DNA of 64,000 bases from Sediminicoccus sp. KRV36 (GCF_023243115.1 NZ_CP085081.1:4552001-4616000), one strand, 5' to 3'. Positions 8,965 through 18,154 are shown, numbered from the stretch's first letter. Notes: generated from the sequence alone by a model not told the origin. Program-made: numbers and translations.

Positions 8965-9435
8965 GTGCCCGACCGCCACCTGATCCGCATCGAACTGCCC
9001 GAAGCACCACCGCCGCCCTCGGCCTATGCCGAGGCGGATCGCCGCCAGGCGATCGAGGATCTGCTGCGCGGCAACCGCTTCGCGCCCGAGGGCCTGGGCC
9101 CCGGCCCCTTCGCACTGCATCTGATCGTGCGGGAGGGTCGGCTGATCCTGGATATCCGGGACCAGGATGACGGGCCGCTGCGCGCCATCATCCTCGTGCT
9201 CGGCCCCTTCCGGCGGCTGATCAAGGACTACCTGATGCTGGTGGAAAACCACGAGCAGGCCGTCACCTCGGGCGCCATGGATGCGCGCGTGCAGGCGATT
9301 GATATGGGCCGGCGCGGCCTGCACAATGAGGCGGCGGAATTGCTGACCACACGCCTCGAAGGCCGCATCGCGGTGGATTTCGAAACGGCGCGGCGCCTGT
9401 TCACGCTGATCGCGGCGCTGCACCAGCGGGTGTGA
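8965..9435 (+). CDS. UPF0262 family protein
   Basis: Protein of 156 residues starting at GTG, three bases after the DUF983 stop. The signature IDMGRRGLHNEAAELL near residue 115 and FETARRLFTLIAALH at the C-terminus identify UPF0262, which is confined mainly to alphaproteobacteria. Its role is unknown. The middle LGPFRRLIKDYLMLVENH is also conserved in the family. Confidence 0.9.
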   Translation: MPDRHLIRIELPEAPPPPSAYAEADRRQAIEDLLRGNRFAPEGLGPGPFALHLIVREGRLILDIRDQDDGPLRAIILVLGPFRRLIKDYLMLVENHEQAVTSGAMDARVQAIDMGRRGLHNEAAELLTTRLEGRIAVDFETARRLFTLIAALHQRV

Positions 9436-9460
9436 GACGGGCGCGGCTTGACGTGCCCCG

Positions 9461-9486
9461 CGGGCCGCAGCAGGAGAAGCGGCCCG
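9461..9486 (+). terminator. hairpin between UPF0262 and mtnA
   Basis: Perfect 8-bp stem cgggccgc / gcggcccg with a 10-nt loop. It lies after the UPF0262 stop and 17 bases before the mtnA start. No T-run follows, so it may reduce read-through or be part of the mtnA leader. Confidence 0.4.
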
Positions 9487-9502
9487 GAACCAGGAGCTTC
9501 CC

Positions 9503-10582
9503 ATGAAGATTGACGGCCTATCCTATCGCAGCGTCTGGCTCGACGCCGATGGCTGGTCCGTCCGCATCTTCGACCAGACCAAACTGCCCTGGGCCGTGGA
9601 GCAGATCCGCCTGACCACATGGGAAGAGGCCGCCCACGCCATCCGGTCCATGCAGGTGCGCGGCGCACCGCTGATCGGTGCGGTCGCCGCCTATGGCGTG
9701 GCGCTGGCCATGCGGACGGCGCCCGGGACGCTGGATGCTGTTCTGGAAGCGCTGAACGAAACCCGCCCCACCGCCATCAACCTGCGCTGGGCGCTGGATC
9801 GCCAGCGCGCCCGCTTGCACAACCTGCCCGCCGAGCTGCGCGCCGCAGCCGCCTATGCCGAGGCGCTGCACATCGCCGATGACGATGCCGAGACCTGCCG
9901 CCGCATCGGCGAGAACGGGCTGCCGTTGCTGCAGGAGATCGCGGCGAGGAAGGGCCGCGTGAATGTGCTGACGCATTGCAACGCCGGCTGGCTGGCCACG
10001 GTGGATTGGGGCACGGCCCTCGCGCCCATCTACATGGCGCATGATGCGGGCCTCGATGTGCATGTCTGGGTGGATGAAACCCGCCCGCGCAACCAGGGCG
10101 CCGCCCTGACCGCCTTCGAGCTGGGCGCGCATGGGGTGAAGCATACGGTGATCGCCGATAATGCGGGCGGCCATTACATGCAGCATGGCCAGGTGGATAT
10201 CGTCATCGTCGGCACGGATCGCGTGACGCGCACCGGCGATGTGGCGAACAAGATCGGCACCTATCTCAAGGCGTTGGCCGCGCGGGACAATGGCGTGCCC
10301 TTCTGGGTGGCGCTGCCACATTCCACGCTGGACATGCGCGTGCGCGATGGTGTGGCGGAGATCCCCATCGAGGAACGCGGCGGTGCCGAGGTAACGGAAA
10401 TGACGGGCCGCACGGCGGATGGCCGGATCGAGACGGTGCGCGTGGTGGCCGCCGGCAGCCCCGCCGCCAACCCGGCCTTTGACGTGACGCCGGCGCGGCT
10501 GGTAACCGGCCTGATCACCGAGCGTGGTCGCACGGCTGCGAATGAAGCGGCTCTGCTCGGAATGTATCCGGAGAAGGCCTGA
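9503..10582 (+). CDS. mtnA: S-methyl-5-thioribose-1-phosphate isomerase
   Basis: Methionine salvage enzyme converting methylthioribose-1-phosphate to methylthioribulose-1-phosphate. It has 359 residues, the usual length. The catalytic Cys is C159 in LTHCNAGW and the catalytic Asp is D239 in GTDRVTRTGDVANKIGT. The substrate loop RGAPLIG (about residue 53) is present. The RBS AGGAG lies just before the ATG. No other methionine salvage gene is in the window. Confidence 0.96.
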   Translation: MKIDGLSYRSVWLDADGWSVRIFDQTKLPWAVEQIRLTTWEEAAHAIRSMQVRGAPLIGAVAAYGVALAMRTAPGTLDAVLEALNETRPTAINLRWALDRQRARLHNLPAELRAAAAYAEALHIADDDAETCRRIGENGLPLLQEIAARKGRVNVLTHCNAGWLATVDWGTALAPIYMAHDAGLDVHVWVDETRPRNQGAALTAFELGAHGVKHTVIADNAGGHYMQHGQVDIVIVGTDRVTRTGDVANKIGTYLKALAARDNGVPFWVALPHSTLDMRVRDGVAEIPIEERGGAEVTEMTGRTADGRIETVRVVAAGSPAANPAFDVTPARLVTGLITERGRTAANEAALLGMYPEKA

Positions 10583-10671
10583 GGGCGCCTCAACAAGGTG
10601 GGCCGTGGCGCGCCATAGCCCCGTTCGTCTTCAGTGCGACGCCTTGCGCCGTGTTTCAACGCCCCAGACGG

Positions 10672-10875
10672 TCAGCTCAGCGGCCGGCGCACATCCCGCC
10701 CGCGCTCCAGCCCGAACAGCCCGGCCACCAGCATCACGCCGCCCATGGCGGCCGCCATGGCGGCGAAGCCGGGCGCCACGCGTCCCGGCGCCAGCCCATC
10801 GGTCAACATCACGCCCACCACACCCAGAATGAGCGTGAGGCCGAAGAGGACGAGAGTGAGGCCGAGGCGTTGCAT
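10672..10875 (-). CDS. small two-helix membrane protein
   Basis: Protein of 67 residues with two hydrophobic segments (LTLVLFGLTLILGVVGVML and a second Ala/Gly-rich one, FAAMAAAMGGVMLVAGLFG) and a short basic tail. I chose the ATG at 10875 because AGGAG lies at proper spacing upstream; an in-frame ATG at 10896 has no such site. No family is recognised. It lies between mtnA and the amino acid transporter genes, convergent with mtnA. Confidence 0.55.
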   Translation of the reverse strand: MQRLGLTLVLFGLTLILGVVGVMLTDGLAPGRVAPGFAAMAAAMGGVMLVAGLFGLERGRDVRRPLS

Positions 10876-11035
10876 GGTGATGATCTCCTGAACCAAGCTT
10901 TGCCGCGGTCTTCAGGCGGCAAGAGGGACGAAGGGAGGCAATTTCAAGGCAGTTTTGCCCAGGGCGCAGGCAAGTTGCGTCGCGCCGCAAAGCGGTGGAA
11001 CATTCTGTCGCCGAATTTGAATCATGAGGTTCTCC

Positions 11036-11884
11036 ATGCGCCGCCTTCTCCTGGCCGCGGCTCTCGCCGCCGCTGCTGCCACGCCTGCTTTCGCCCAGGC
11101 CCCCGCCGCCCAGCCGCCGCTGCGTTGTGCCGTGGACGGCACCTTCGCGCCGCACGCCTTCCCCTCGCTGCAAGGCGGCGTGCAGGGCTTCCAGATTGAC
11201 CTGTTTCGCGAGGTCGCGCGCCGCATGGGGCGTGAGATCGTGATCGATAGCGCCTCCTTCTCCGGGCTGATCCCCGCGATGAATGCCGGGCGCTACGACT
11301 TCCTCTGCGCGCCCACGACCGTGACGCCAGAGCGCGCGGCCAGCCTGCTCTTCACCGAAGGTTATCTCTGGACGGAGTTGCAATTCGGCATCCGCCGCGG
11401 CACGCCGCCCATCCGCTCGGAAGAGGATCTGCGCGGCAAGACGATCAGCGTGAACAAAGGCACCCCCTATGAGCAATGGGTGACGCGCAATGCCGAGCGG
11501 CTGAACCTGACGCTGCTCGCCTTCGACACGCAGCCCGATGCGGTGCAGGCCGTGATCCAGGGCCGCGCCTATGCCAATCTCTCGGGCAATACGGTGGTGC
11601 GCTACTCGGCGTCCCGTACCCAGCAATATGTCGCCGATTTCGTGCTGCCCGGCACGCGGCTGCATTGGGGCACGCCCTTCCGCCAGGATAGCGGCGCGCT
11701 GCGCAACCAGGTGGAGGATGTGCTGACCTGCATGAAGCGCGATGGCTTCATCGCCCGCCTCAGCGAGCGCTGGTTCGGCAACCGCCCTGGTCCCGACCAG
11801 GCCGAGGTGATGGAATTCCCGGGCTATGGCCCGCCCGGCCTGCCCGGCCATGACGCGACGCCGCAGAATCCTCGCTGCAACTGA
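11036..11884 (+). CDS. amino acid ABC transporter substrate-binding protein
   Basis: Periplasmic family 3 solute-binding protein, about 282 residues. A signal peptide ends at AFAQ near residue 22. The ligand-binding fold shows VDGTFAPHAF, GFQIDLFREVARRMG, DFLCAPTTVTPER and ISVNKGTPYEQW, as in polar amino acid receptors. Two permease genes follow on the same strand. An in-frame ATG at 11024 is possible, but only the one at 11036 has an AGG at proper spacing. The ligand is not predictable. Confidence 0.88.
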   Translation: MRRLLLAAALAAAAATPAFAQAPAAQPPLRCAVDGTFAPHAFPSLQGGVQGFQIDLFREVARRMGREIVIDSASFSGLIPAMNAGRYDFLCAPTTVTPERAASLLFTEGYLWTELQFGIRRGTPPIRSEEDLRGKTISVNKGTPYEQWVTRNAERLNLTLLAFDTQPDAVQAVIQGRAYANLSGNTVVRYSASRTQQYVADFVLPGTRLHWGTPFRQDSGALRNQVEDVLTCMKRDGFIARLSERWFGNRPGPDQAEVMEFPGYGPPGLPGHDATPQNPRCN

Positions 11885-11947
11885 GGCGGTGATCTCCCCG
11901 CGATGCGAAACATGGATTGGCCGGCTGCGCATCGCGGGCAGGGGTGA

Positions 11948-12628
11948 ATGAACGGCTGGGATCGCTTCGCCGACAGCTTCCTGAACGCGCGGGTCGCCGC
12001 GCAATACGCGCCAAAGATCATCGAGGGTCTTTGGCTGACCCTGGCCCTGGCCGGCTGCATCATCGTGACCGGCGTGCTGGTTGGGCTGGTGCTGGCGGTG
12101 ATCCGCGCCCTGGGCGTACGTCCGGTGAACTGGCTGATCATCTTCGCGGTGGATCTCTTTCGCGCACTGCCGCCGCTGGTCATCATCGTGTTGCTGTATT
12201 TCGGGCTGCCGGCGGCGGGCATTTCCATGTCCGGCTTCGTGGCCGCCTGGCTGGCCCTCTCGCTTGTGCTCATGGCCTTCGCGGAGGAGATTTTCTGGGC
12301 CGGCATCACCGCCATCCCGACGGGCCAGTGGGAGGCCTCACGCAGCCTCGGCCTCGGCTTCCTCGTGACCTTTGGGCTGGTCGTGCTGCCCCAGGCGGTG
12401 CGCATGGTGATCCCGCCCCTGGTCAATCGCACCATCGCCATCACCAAGGGCACCGCGCTGGCATCCGTCGTCGCCGTGCCGGAGATCCTGGGCGCGGCCC
12501 AGGCCGGCGTCTCCTTCTCCTTCAACCCGACGCCGCTGACCCTGGGGGCGGTGGCCTATCTCATCCTGTTCCTGCCGGTGGTCATCGCCGGGCGCTGGGT
12601 CGAGCAGCACTACCGGGCGAGGCGCTAG
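11948..12628 (+). CDS. amino acid ABC transporter permease
   Basis: Inner-membrane subunit of 226 residues of the HisM/GltJ type. Several hydrophobic helices are visible. The EAA loop with the ATPase-contact pattern GQWEASRSLGLGFLVTFGLVVLPQAVRMVIPPL is typical. VDLFRALPPLVIIVLLYFGLP is the usual permease signature. It pairs with the next gene as a heterodimeric channel for the upstream binding protein. Confidence 0.92.
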   Translation: MNGWDRFADSFLNARVAAQYAPKIIEGLWLTLALAGCIIVTGVLVGLVLAVIRALGVRPVNWLIIFAVDLFRALPPLVIIVLLYFGLPAAGISMSGFVAAWLALSLVLMAFAEEIFWAGITAIPTGQWEASRSLGLGFLVTFGLVVLPQAVRMVIPPLVNRTIAITKGTALASVVAVPEILGAAQAGVSFSFNPTPLTLGAVAYLILFLPVVIAGRWVEQHYRARR

Positions 12629-12682
12629 GGCCATGCGACCGCTCAACCATCCACCTCTCCGCATGCCGCGCCCGGCCCGCCC

Positions 12683-13357
12683 ATGAACGACTTCATCGAC
12701 GCCTTCTTCAATATCCCGATCCTGCTGGAAGCCTGGCCCATCCTCTTGGATGGGCTGGGGCAGACGCTGCTGCTCTCGGCCGTCGTCGTGCCGCTCGGCT
12801 TGGTGGGCGGGTTGATCCTGGCCATCCTTTCCACCGTGAAGAACCCCTGGGTGCGCTGGCCGCTGATGGCCTGGGTGGATGTGTTCCGCGCATTGCCGCC
12901 GCTCGTGCTGCTCGTCTTCGTCTATGCGGGCCTGCCCTTCGCGGGGCTGGAGGTGAGCGCCTTTGCCGCCGTCGCCATCGGCTTCTTCCTGAACACCGGC
13001 GCCTATTACGGCGAGATCCTGCGCGCCGGCATCGCCAGCGTGCCGCCTGGCCAATCGGAGGCCGCGCGCTCGATGGGGTTGGGGCGCTGGCAGACCATGC
13101 GCCTCGTTGTGCTGCCTCAGGCGGTGCGCAATGTGCTGCCTGATCTGATTTCCAATACGCTGGAGGTGGTGAAGCTCACCTCCATCGCCGCCGTGGTGGC
13201 CATGCCGGAATTGCTGTTCCAGGCGCGGCAGGCGCAAAGCGTCACCTTCAACGCGACCCCCATCATGGCCGCGGCCGTCGCCTACTTCATCCTGCTCTGG
13301 CCAGTGGTGCGGCTGCTCTCGAAGCTGGAGAACAAGCAACTCGCGCGGCGTGCGTGA
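12683..13357 (+). CDS. amino acid ABC transporter permease
   Basis: Second permease, 224 residues, clearly related to the preceding one. It shows WVDVFRALPPLVLLVFVYAGLP and the EAA loop GQSEAARSMGLGRWQTMRLVVLPQAVR. It begins 54 bp after the first permease. No ATP-binding subunit follows: the next gene encodes a dehydrogenase. The ATPase must be encoded elsewhere. Confidence 0.92.
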   Translation: MNDFIDAFFNIPILLEAWPILLDGLGQTLLLSAVVVPLGLVGGLILAILSTVKNPWVRWPLMAWVDVFRALPPLVLLVFVYAGLPFAGLEVSAFAAVAIGFFLNTGAYYGEILRAGIASVPPGQSEAARSMGLGRWQTMRLVVLPQAVRNVLPDLISNTLEVVKLTSIAAVVAMPELLFQARQAQSVTFNATPIMAAAVAYFILLWPVVRLLSKLENKQLARRA

Positions 13358-13465
13358 CGTGGGGCTTGCAAGGACAGGTTTTTCGTCCTTCCCTTCCATG
13401 GCATTGCCCGCGACGGAACGCCCCAAACCGGGAATCCGCAAAACGGGAAGCAGGGAGAGAAGATC

Positions 13466-14686
13466 ATGACAATCCGACGCCAACTCCTCGGCATGGCCGC
13501 GCTGCTGATGGCGGGGCCGGCCTTCGCCCAGGCGCCAGCACCAGCCCCCGTTCCCGGCTGGGCCATTGGCCGCCCCGAGGGCTCGACCCTCGCGCCGCAC
13601 GCCCCGCGCCTGACGGTGACGCCGCTCGACCAGGTGCCGGTTGCGGCGATCCGGCTGCCGCAGGGCTTCCAGGCGGAGGTCTTCGCCCATGGCATCCCGG
13701 GCGTGCGCGCCATCGCCGAGGGGCCGAATGGGACGCTCTTCGCCGGCACGCGCGGCATTGGTCGCGTCTATGCCATCACCCGCAATCCGGACGGCACCAC
13801 GCGCACGCGCGTCTTCGCCCAGGGCCTCGCCCAGCCGAGCGGCCTCGTGATGATCGGCAACAGCCTTTACATCTTCGCCGTCAACCGCGTGCTGCGCTAT
13901 GACAATGTCGAGGCCAATCTGGACAGCCCGCCGACGCCGGTGGACATGACCGCAGCCTTCGGCCTGCCGACCGAGCAGGAGCATGGCGGCAACCATCACT
14001 GGAAATTCGTGGAACTGGGCCCTGACGGCCGCATCTACACAAATGTCGGCGCGCCCTGCAATGTGTGCGAGTTCGACCGCGACAAGTTCGCTCTGCTCGT
14101 CTCGTTCCGCCCCGATGGCAGTGACCGCCGCATCGAGGCACGCGGCGTGCGCAACAGCGTGGGCATGGCGCATCATCCGGTGACGCGCGAACTCTGGGCC
14201 AGCAACCACGCGCGCGACTGGATTGGCGATGACAACCCTCAGGACTCGCTGCTGCGCGTCCGCCGCTCCGGCGAGGATTACGGCTTCCCCTTCTGCCTCG
14301 GCACCTGGGCTGATCCGCAGCACAATAGCGGCCGCGCCTGCAGCGAATTTGCGCAGCCCGCGGCCCTGCTCGGCCCGCACACCGCGGTGCTCGGCATGCG
14401 CTTCTACACCGGCACCATGTTCCCCGAGCAGTATCGCAACCAGATCTTCATCGCCCGCCGCGGCTCCTGGAACCGCTCGCGTCTCTCAGGCTATGACGTG
14501 GTCGTGGCGCATCTCGATGCCCAGGGTAATGTGGCCCGCGTCGAGGAATTCCTGACCGGCCTGCGCGACGATGCCAATCAGCGCTTCCTCGACCGCCCGG
14601 CCGAGGTGCATGTGCTGCGCGATGGCTCGATGCTGGTCTCCGGCGAGCAGATGGGTGCGATCTATCGCATCACCTATCGCCGGTGA
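13466..14686 (+). CDS. PQQ-type sugar (sorbosone/glucose) dehydrogenase, periplasmic
   Basis: Protein of 406 residues with a signal peptide ending AFAQ. The beta-propeller is of the glucose/sorbosone dehydrogenase family: LPQGFQAEVFAHGIPGVRAIAEGPNGTLFAGTR, then HGGNHHWKFVELGPDGRIY, ARGVRNSVGMAHHP and FIARRGSWNRS. Family members use PQQ to oxidise sugars. Its stop overlaps the start of a diheme cytochrome c gene, which suggests electrons leave through that cytochrome. Substrate is inferred only by family. No PQQ synthesis genes lie nearby. Confidence 0.88.
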   Translation: MTIRRQLLGMAALLMAGPAFAQAPAPAPVPGWAIGRPEGSTLAPHAPRLTVTPLDQVPVAAIRLPQGFQAEVFAHGIPGVRAIAEGPNGTLFAGTRGIGRVYAITRNPDGTTRTRVFAQGLAQPSGLVMIGNSLYIFAVNRVLRYDNVEANLDSPPTPVDMTAAFGLPTEQEHGGNHHWKFVELGPDGRIYTNVGAPCNVCEFDRDKFALLVSFRPDGSDRRIEARGVRNSVGMAHHPVTRELWASNHARDWIGDDNPQDSLLRVRRSGEDYGFPFCLGTWADPQHNSGRACSEFAQPAALLGPHTAVLGMRFYTGTMFPEQYRNQIFIARRGSWNRSRLSGYDVVVAHLDAQGNVARVEEFLTGLRDDANQRFLDRPAEVHVLRDGSMLVSGEQMGAIYRITYRR

Positions 14687-15270
14687 TTCTGGTTCGACTG
14701 CTGGCGGCGGCCCTTCTGGCCGCCGCCATTCCCACAGCGGGTTTTGCGCAGGATGCACGGCGCGGCGCCGAACTCGCCGCCCCCTGCGCGCAATGCCATG
14801 GCGCCAATGGCCGCAGCCAGACGGAAAACATCCCATCACTCGCCGGCCAGCCCGCGGATTTCATCACGATCCAGATGATCCTGCTGCGCGAGGGCCTGCG
14901 CAACGCGCCGGTGATGAGCCCCTTCGCCGCCAATCTGCCCGATCGCGACATCGAGGACCTGGCCGCCTATTTCGCAACATTGCCGCCTGGCCCGCCGGAG
15001 GATCGCCGCCCGCGTGACCCGGCGCTTGTCGCCGCCGGCCAGGCGCTGACCGGACCGCGCCACTGCGCCACCTGCCATGTCTCGGACTATGGCGGCCGCA
15101 ACCAGATCCCGCGCGTTGCGGCACAGCGCGAGGAATACCTGGTGCACGCCATGACGCAGTACCGGGATGGAAATCGCGCGGGGCCGGACACCCAGATGAA
15201 CGGGGCCGTGATGGGCTTGTCCAACGCGGAGATCGCCGCATTGGCGCATTACCTCGCGCAGCGGGATTGA
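14683..15270 (+). CDS. diheme cytochrome c
   Basis: Periplasmic protein of 195 residues with a signal peptide ending GFAQ and two heme c sites, CAQCH (about residue 36) and CATCH (about residue 128). It is a two-domain c4/c5-like cytochrome. The GTG start overlaps the dehydrogenase stop (GTGA), so translation is coupled and it is probably the electron acceptor of that enzyme. The distal Met ligands would be in the APVMSPFAANL and NGAVMGL regions. Confidence 0.9.
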   Translation: MILVRLLAAALLAAAIPTAGFAQDARRGAELAAPCAQCHGANGRSQTENIPSLAGQPADFITIQMILLREGLRNAPVMSPFAANLPDRDIEDLAAYFATLPPGPPEDRRPRDPALVAAGQALTGPRHCATCHVSDYGGRNQIPRVAAQREEYLVHAMTQYRDGNRAGPDTQMNGAVMGLSNAEIAALAHYLAQRD

Positions 15271-15282
15271 ACGGAGCCCTGC

Positions 15283-15300
15283 CGGCGCGCAAGCGCGCCG
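15283..15300. terminator. hairpin between convergent genes
   Basis: Perfect 7-bp stem cggcgcg / cgcgccg with a caag loop. It lies between the cytochrome c stop (15270) and the end of the convergent aminotransferase (15331). No T-run. Confidence 0.4.
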
Positions 15301-15330
15301 CGCCCGCGAGGGATCAGCCGGAGAAGGCCC

Positions 15331-16497
15331 TCAGGCCAGCCAGGCCTTCAGCCGCGCCGGGGCCTGGGCCATCGCCGCTTCATCGCCGCAATAGCTGAAG
15401 CGCAGGTAGCCGGCACCGCGCCCACGGTCGAAATCCATTCCTGGCGTGGCGGCGATTCCCGCCCCCTCCAGCATCCGGGCCGCGAAATCCACACTGTCGT
15501 TGGTCAGATGCGAGACATCGCACCACAGATAGAAGGCCCCATCCGCCGCCGCGATGCGGTCCAGCCCGGCATCCGGCAATTGGGCCAGCAGCAGCGCCCG
15601 GCTGCGGGCATAGGCGGCCTTCTTCGCTTCCAGCTCCGCCACGCAATCCATTGCTGCCCGCGCCGCCACCTGCGCCACATGCGGGGCGGAGATGAACATG
15701 TTCTGCGCCAGGCATTCCACCGGCCGCACCAGATCTTCCGGCAGGACCAGCCAGCCGATGCGCCAGCCGGTCATGCACCAGTATTTGCTGAAGCTGTTGA
15801 CGATCACCGCGCTCTCCGAAAAGGCGGCCGCGCTGCTCTCCGCGACGCTGCCCCAGGACAGGCCATGATAGATCTCATCCGAAATCAGCCGAACACCACG
15901 CGCATGGCACCAGCGCGCGATGGCCGCGAGATCCTCTGGCGCCAGCATGGTGCCGGCCGGATTGCAGGGGCTGGCGATGACCAGCCCATCCGGCAGTGGA
16001 TCCAGCCGCTCCAGCATCGCGAGGCTGGGCTGGAACCGCGTCTCAGGGCCGCATTCCAGCAGCACCGGCTGCATGCCCAGTGCGGTCAGGATATTGGCGT
16101 AGGGCGGATAGAAGGGCGCTGCCATCGCCACCCGGTCACCCCGGTCAAACGCCGCCAGGAAGGCCAGCGGAAAGGCGCCGGATGCGCCCACCGTCACGGC
16201 GATGCGCGCCGGTGGCACCACCAGCCCGTAATGCTCCAGATAATGCCGCGCGATGCGCTCGCGCAGGCTGGGCAGGCCGAACGCCTCGGTATAGCCGAGC
16301 GGAGCGCCGGAACGCAGCGCCGCCACGGCCGCATCCACGGCCCCCTGGGGTGCGGCCGTGCCGGGCTGGCCGACCTCCATGCGCAGGATGCCTGGCGCAC
16401 CCGGCGGCAGGCTGGCCGCGCGCGCATTGGCGGCCGCGATCACGTCCATCACCAGGAAGGGCGGCGCCTCGGCGCCCCGGCCGACCTTGAGGCTCAC
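15331..16497 (-). CDS. class I/II pyridoxal-phosphate aminotransferase
   Basis: Fold type I aminotransferase of 388 residues. The PLP lysine is in VNSFSKYWCMTGWRIGW. ASPCNPAGTM, SDEIYHGLSW and the C-terminal Arg in YLRFSYCG are as expected. The GTG start at 16497 overlaps the stop of the gamma-glutamyltransferase-like gene by four bases, so the two are translationally coupled. Related enzymes act on aspartate, aromatic or branched amino acids. With the coupled partner it may process an amino acid released from a gamma-glutamyl compound (inference). Confidence 0.9.
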   Translation of the reverse strand: MSLKVGRGAEAPPFLVMDVIAAANARAASLPPGAPGILRMEVGQPGTAAPQGAVDAAVAALRSGAPLGYTEAFGLPSLRERIARHYLEHYGLVVPPARIAVTVGASGAFPLAFLAAFDRGDRVAMAAPFYPPYANILTALGMQPVLLECGPETRFQPSLAMLERLDPLPDGLVIASPCNPAGTMLAPEDLAAIARWCHARGVRLISDEIYHGLSWGSVAESSAAAFSESAVIVNSFSKYWCMTGWRIGWLVLPEDLVRPVECLAQNMFISAPHVAQVAARAAMDCVAELEAKKAAYARSRALLLAQLPDAGLDRIAAADGAFYLWCDVSHLTNDSVDFAARMLEGAGIAATPGMDFDRGRGAGYLRFSYCGDEAAMAQAPARLKAWLA

Positions 16498-17981
16498 CGA
16501 TCCGTGGCGCCCAGCGCCACGCCCGCCCCGCGCGGATCGGAGAGAGTGGTGCATAGCGACGGCCAGCCAGGCAGATAACGCGGGCACATGCCGATCTGCG
16601 ATCGGCCCGGCTCGGGTACGATCTGGACCGCCGCCTCGGCATTGGCGTCGCGCAGCATCTGCGCCGCCACCGGGCCGGCCACCGCCATCGCCGCCGATTC
16701 CTGCCCGGAGCCGGCAACCGCCATGCGGAAGGCGCGCAGATTGGGGCTCCAGCCAATCGCCGCGGAGAGCAGCGGCGGCTCCACCCGGCCAACCCCTGGC
16801 GCGGCCGCCATCAGGAAGCCCATGCCGGGCGCAATGCGGCCCGTGCCGAAAAGATTGTTCATGGTAAAGGCGCAGGTCACCGCATTGCCGTCCCGGTCAT
16901 AGACCATGAGGCCGGCGCTGGCAGGCAGGTTGCCGGGCATGCCGCCCGCGAGATCGGTCGCGGTCAGCAGCGCCTGCGGGTCCCCCCCGCGCAGCCGGCT
17001 GGCCGAGGCCACGGCCATGGCCCGCGCCTGCGCCTGCTCCAGCGTCTGGCCCGATTGCAGCGCCTGGAAGGCGGCGGCAGCGGCCAGGCCGCCATCAGCC
17101 GGGGGCGGCAGGAAGGCGATCCGGTCACCGGCCCGGCCATCCACGAAAATGGGGCGGATCACCTGCGGCAGCGCGGCGCGCAATTCGGCCACGGTGATGG
17201 TGCCTGCGCCAATCTGACCCGAAGCCTCCTCAAGCCGCCGCGCCAGGCCGCCCAGATGCATATCACCCACGCCCGAGACACGGAGGGCGGTCAGCGTCCC
17301 GCCCAGCGCCGGATTCTGGAAGCGGTCCCCGACCTGGATCGCGCGGCCATCGGGCCCGGCAAATACGGCGCGGACCTGCGGATCGGCAAAGAGCGGCGTC
17401 TGCACGGCGATCAGGTCGGCATGCAAAGCGCGCGACATCGGTGTGCCGAAGCGGGCCAGCTGCTCCGCCGGAGAGATCAGCTCCTCGAAGGGCCGGCCGC
17501 GCGGCATTCTGGCCTGCACGGCGAAAAGCCCGCGCGCCATGAGGGGGACGGCGGCCGGGCGGTCCGCATGGGGCGGGATGCCGCCGCGCGGACCAGGCAG
17601 GAACACCAGCGCTTCCGGGTCGTTCCGGCGCGCATCATAGAGCAGGCAGGCGCCGCCGCCGCCCAGGCCGACGCGTGACGGCAACGTCACCGTCAGGGCA
17701 AAGGCTGCCGCCACCGCCGCATCGGCCGCATTGCCGCCAGCCGAGAGCACGTCCCGCGCGATGGCCGCGGCCACCGGCTCCTCGATGGCGACACCACCCA
17801 GGAAGCCGCGCACGAAGCCCGGCGTGCCCGAGGGCGTGGAGGTGCCGAACAGCGACGAGGTCGCATTGCGCGTCGCCTCGCAGGCGGTCAGCGTCAGGCC
17901 GGCCAGCAGAAGGGCCAGGAGGCGGGTAGGGCGCCTCAGGGGGGCAAACTGGGCGTGTTCGGCCCGCGCGTTCATGTTCAT
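16494..17981 (-). CDS. gamma-glutamyltransferase family lipoprotein
   Basis: Protein of 495 residues with a lipobox LTAC at about residue 34. It shares the Ggt fold motifs: SAGGNAADAAVAAAFALTVT, GLGGGGACLLYD and MNNLFGTGRIAPGMGF. In active Ggt the small subunit starts at the Thr of a TTH motif just before the VVDRDGNAV-like strand. Here that strand reads VYDRDGNAV and the preceding residues are SAG, so by my alignment the nucleophile position holds Ser and the His is lost. It may cleave itself differently or be inactive. Coupled to the following aminotransferase. Confidence 0.85.
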   Translation of the reverse strand: MNMNARAEHAQFAPLRRPTRLLALLLAGLTLTACEATRNATSSLFGTSTPSGTPGFVRGFLGGVAIEEPVAAAIARDVLSAGGNAADAAVAAAFALTVTLPSRVGLGGGGACLLYDARRNDPEALVFLPGPRGGIPPHADRPAAVPLMARGLFAVQARMPRGRPFEELISPAEQLARFGTPMSRALHADLIAVQTPLFADPQVRAVFAGPDGRAIQVGDRFQNPALGGTLTALRVSGVGDMHLGGLARRLEEASGQIGAGTITVAELRAALPQVIRPIFVDGRAGDRIAFLPPPADGGLAAAAAFQALQSGQTLEQAQARAMAVASASRLRGGDPQALLTATDLAGGMPGNLPASAGLMVYDRDGNAVTCAFTMNNLFGTGRIAPGMGFLMAAAPGVGRVEPPLLSAAIGWSPNLRAFRMAVAGSGQESAAMAVAGPVAAQMLRDANAEAAVQIVPEPGRSQIGMCPRYLPGWPSLCTTLSDPRGAGVALGATDR

Positions 17982-18154
17982 GCGGATGACGATCTGTCCC
18001 TCAGCGGCCGGAGGTCCGGCGGGTTATTTGGGGATTAGACGCCTTCGCCCCCCCAAGCAACTTTGCCGGCGGGTCCTGACGCCCGCCCCGCGACGACTGC
18101 GCCAGAATGGGCTAACCTGATCTCGCGATTTGAGGCCGAAACGGCAGAGGCAGG

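Noticed and set aside
12338..14380. Long open frame on the minus strand (680 codons)
   Set aside because: Antisense to the permease and dehydrogenase genes; the translation has no recognisable domain and shows biased composition.
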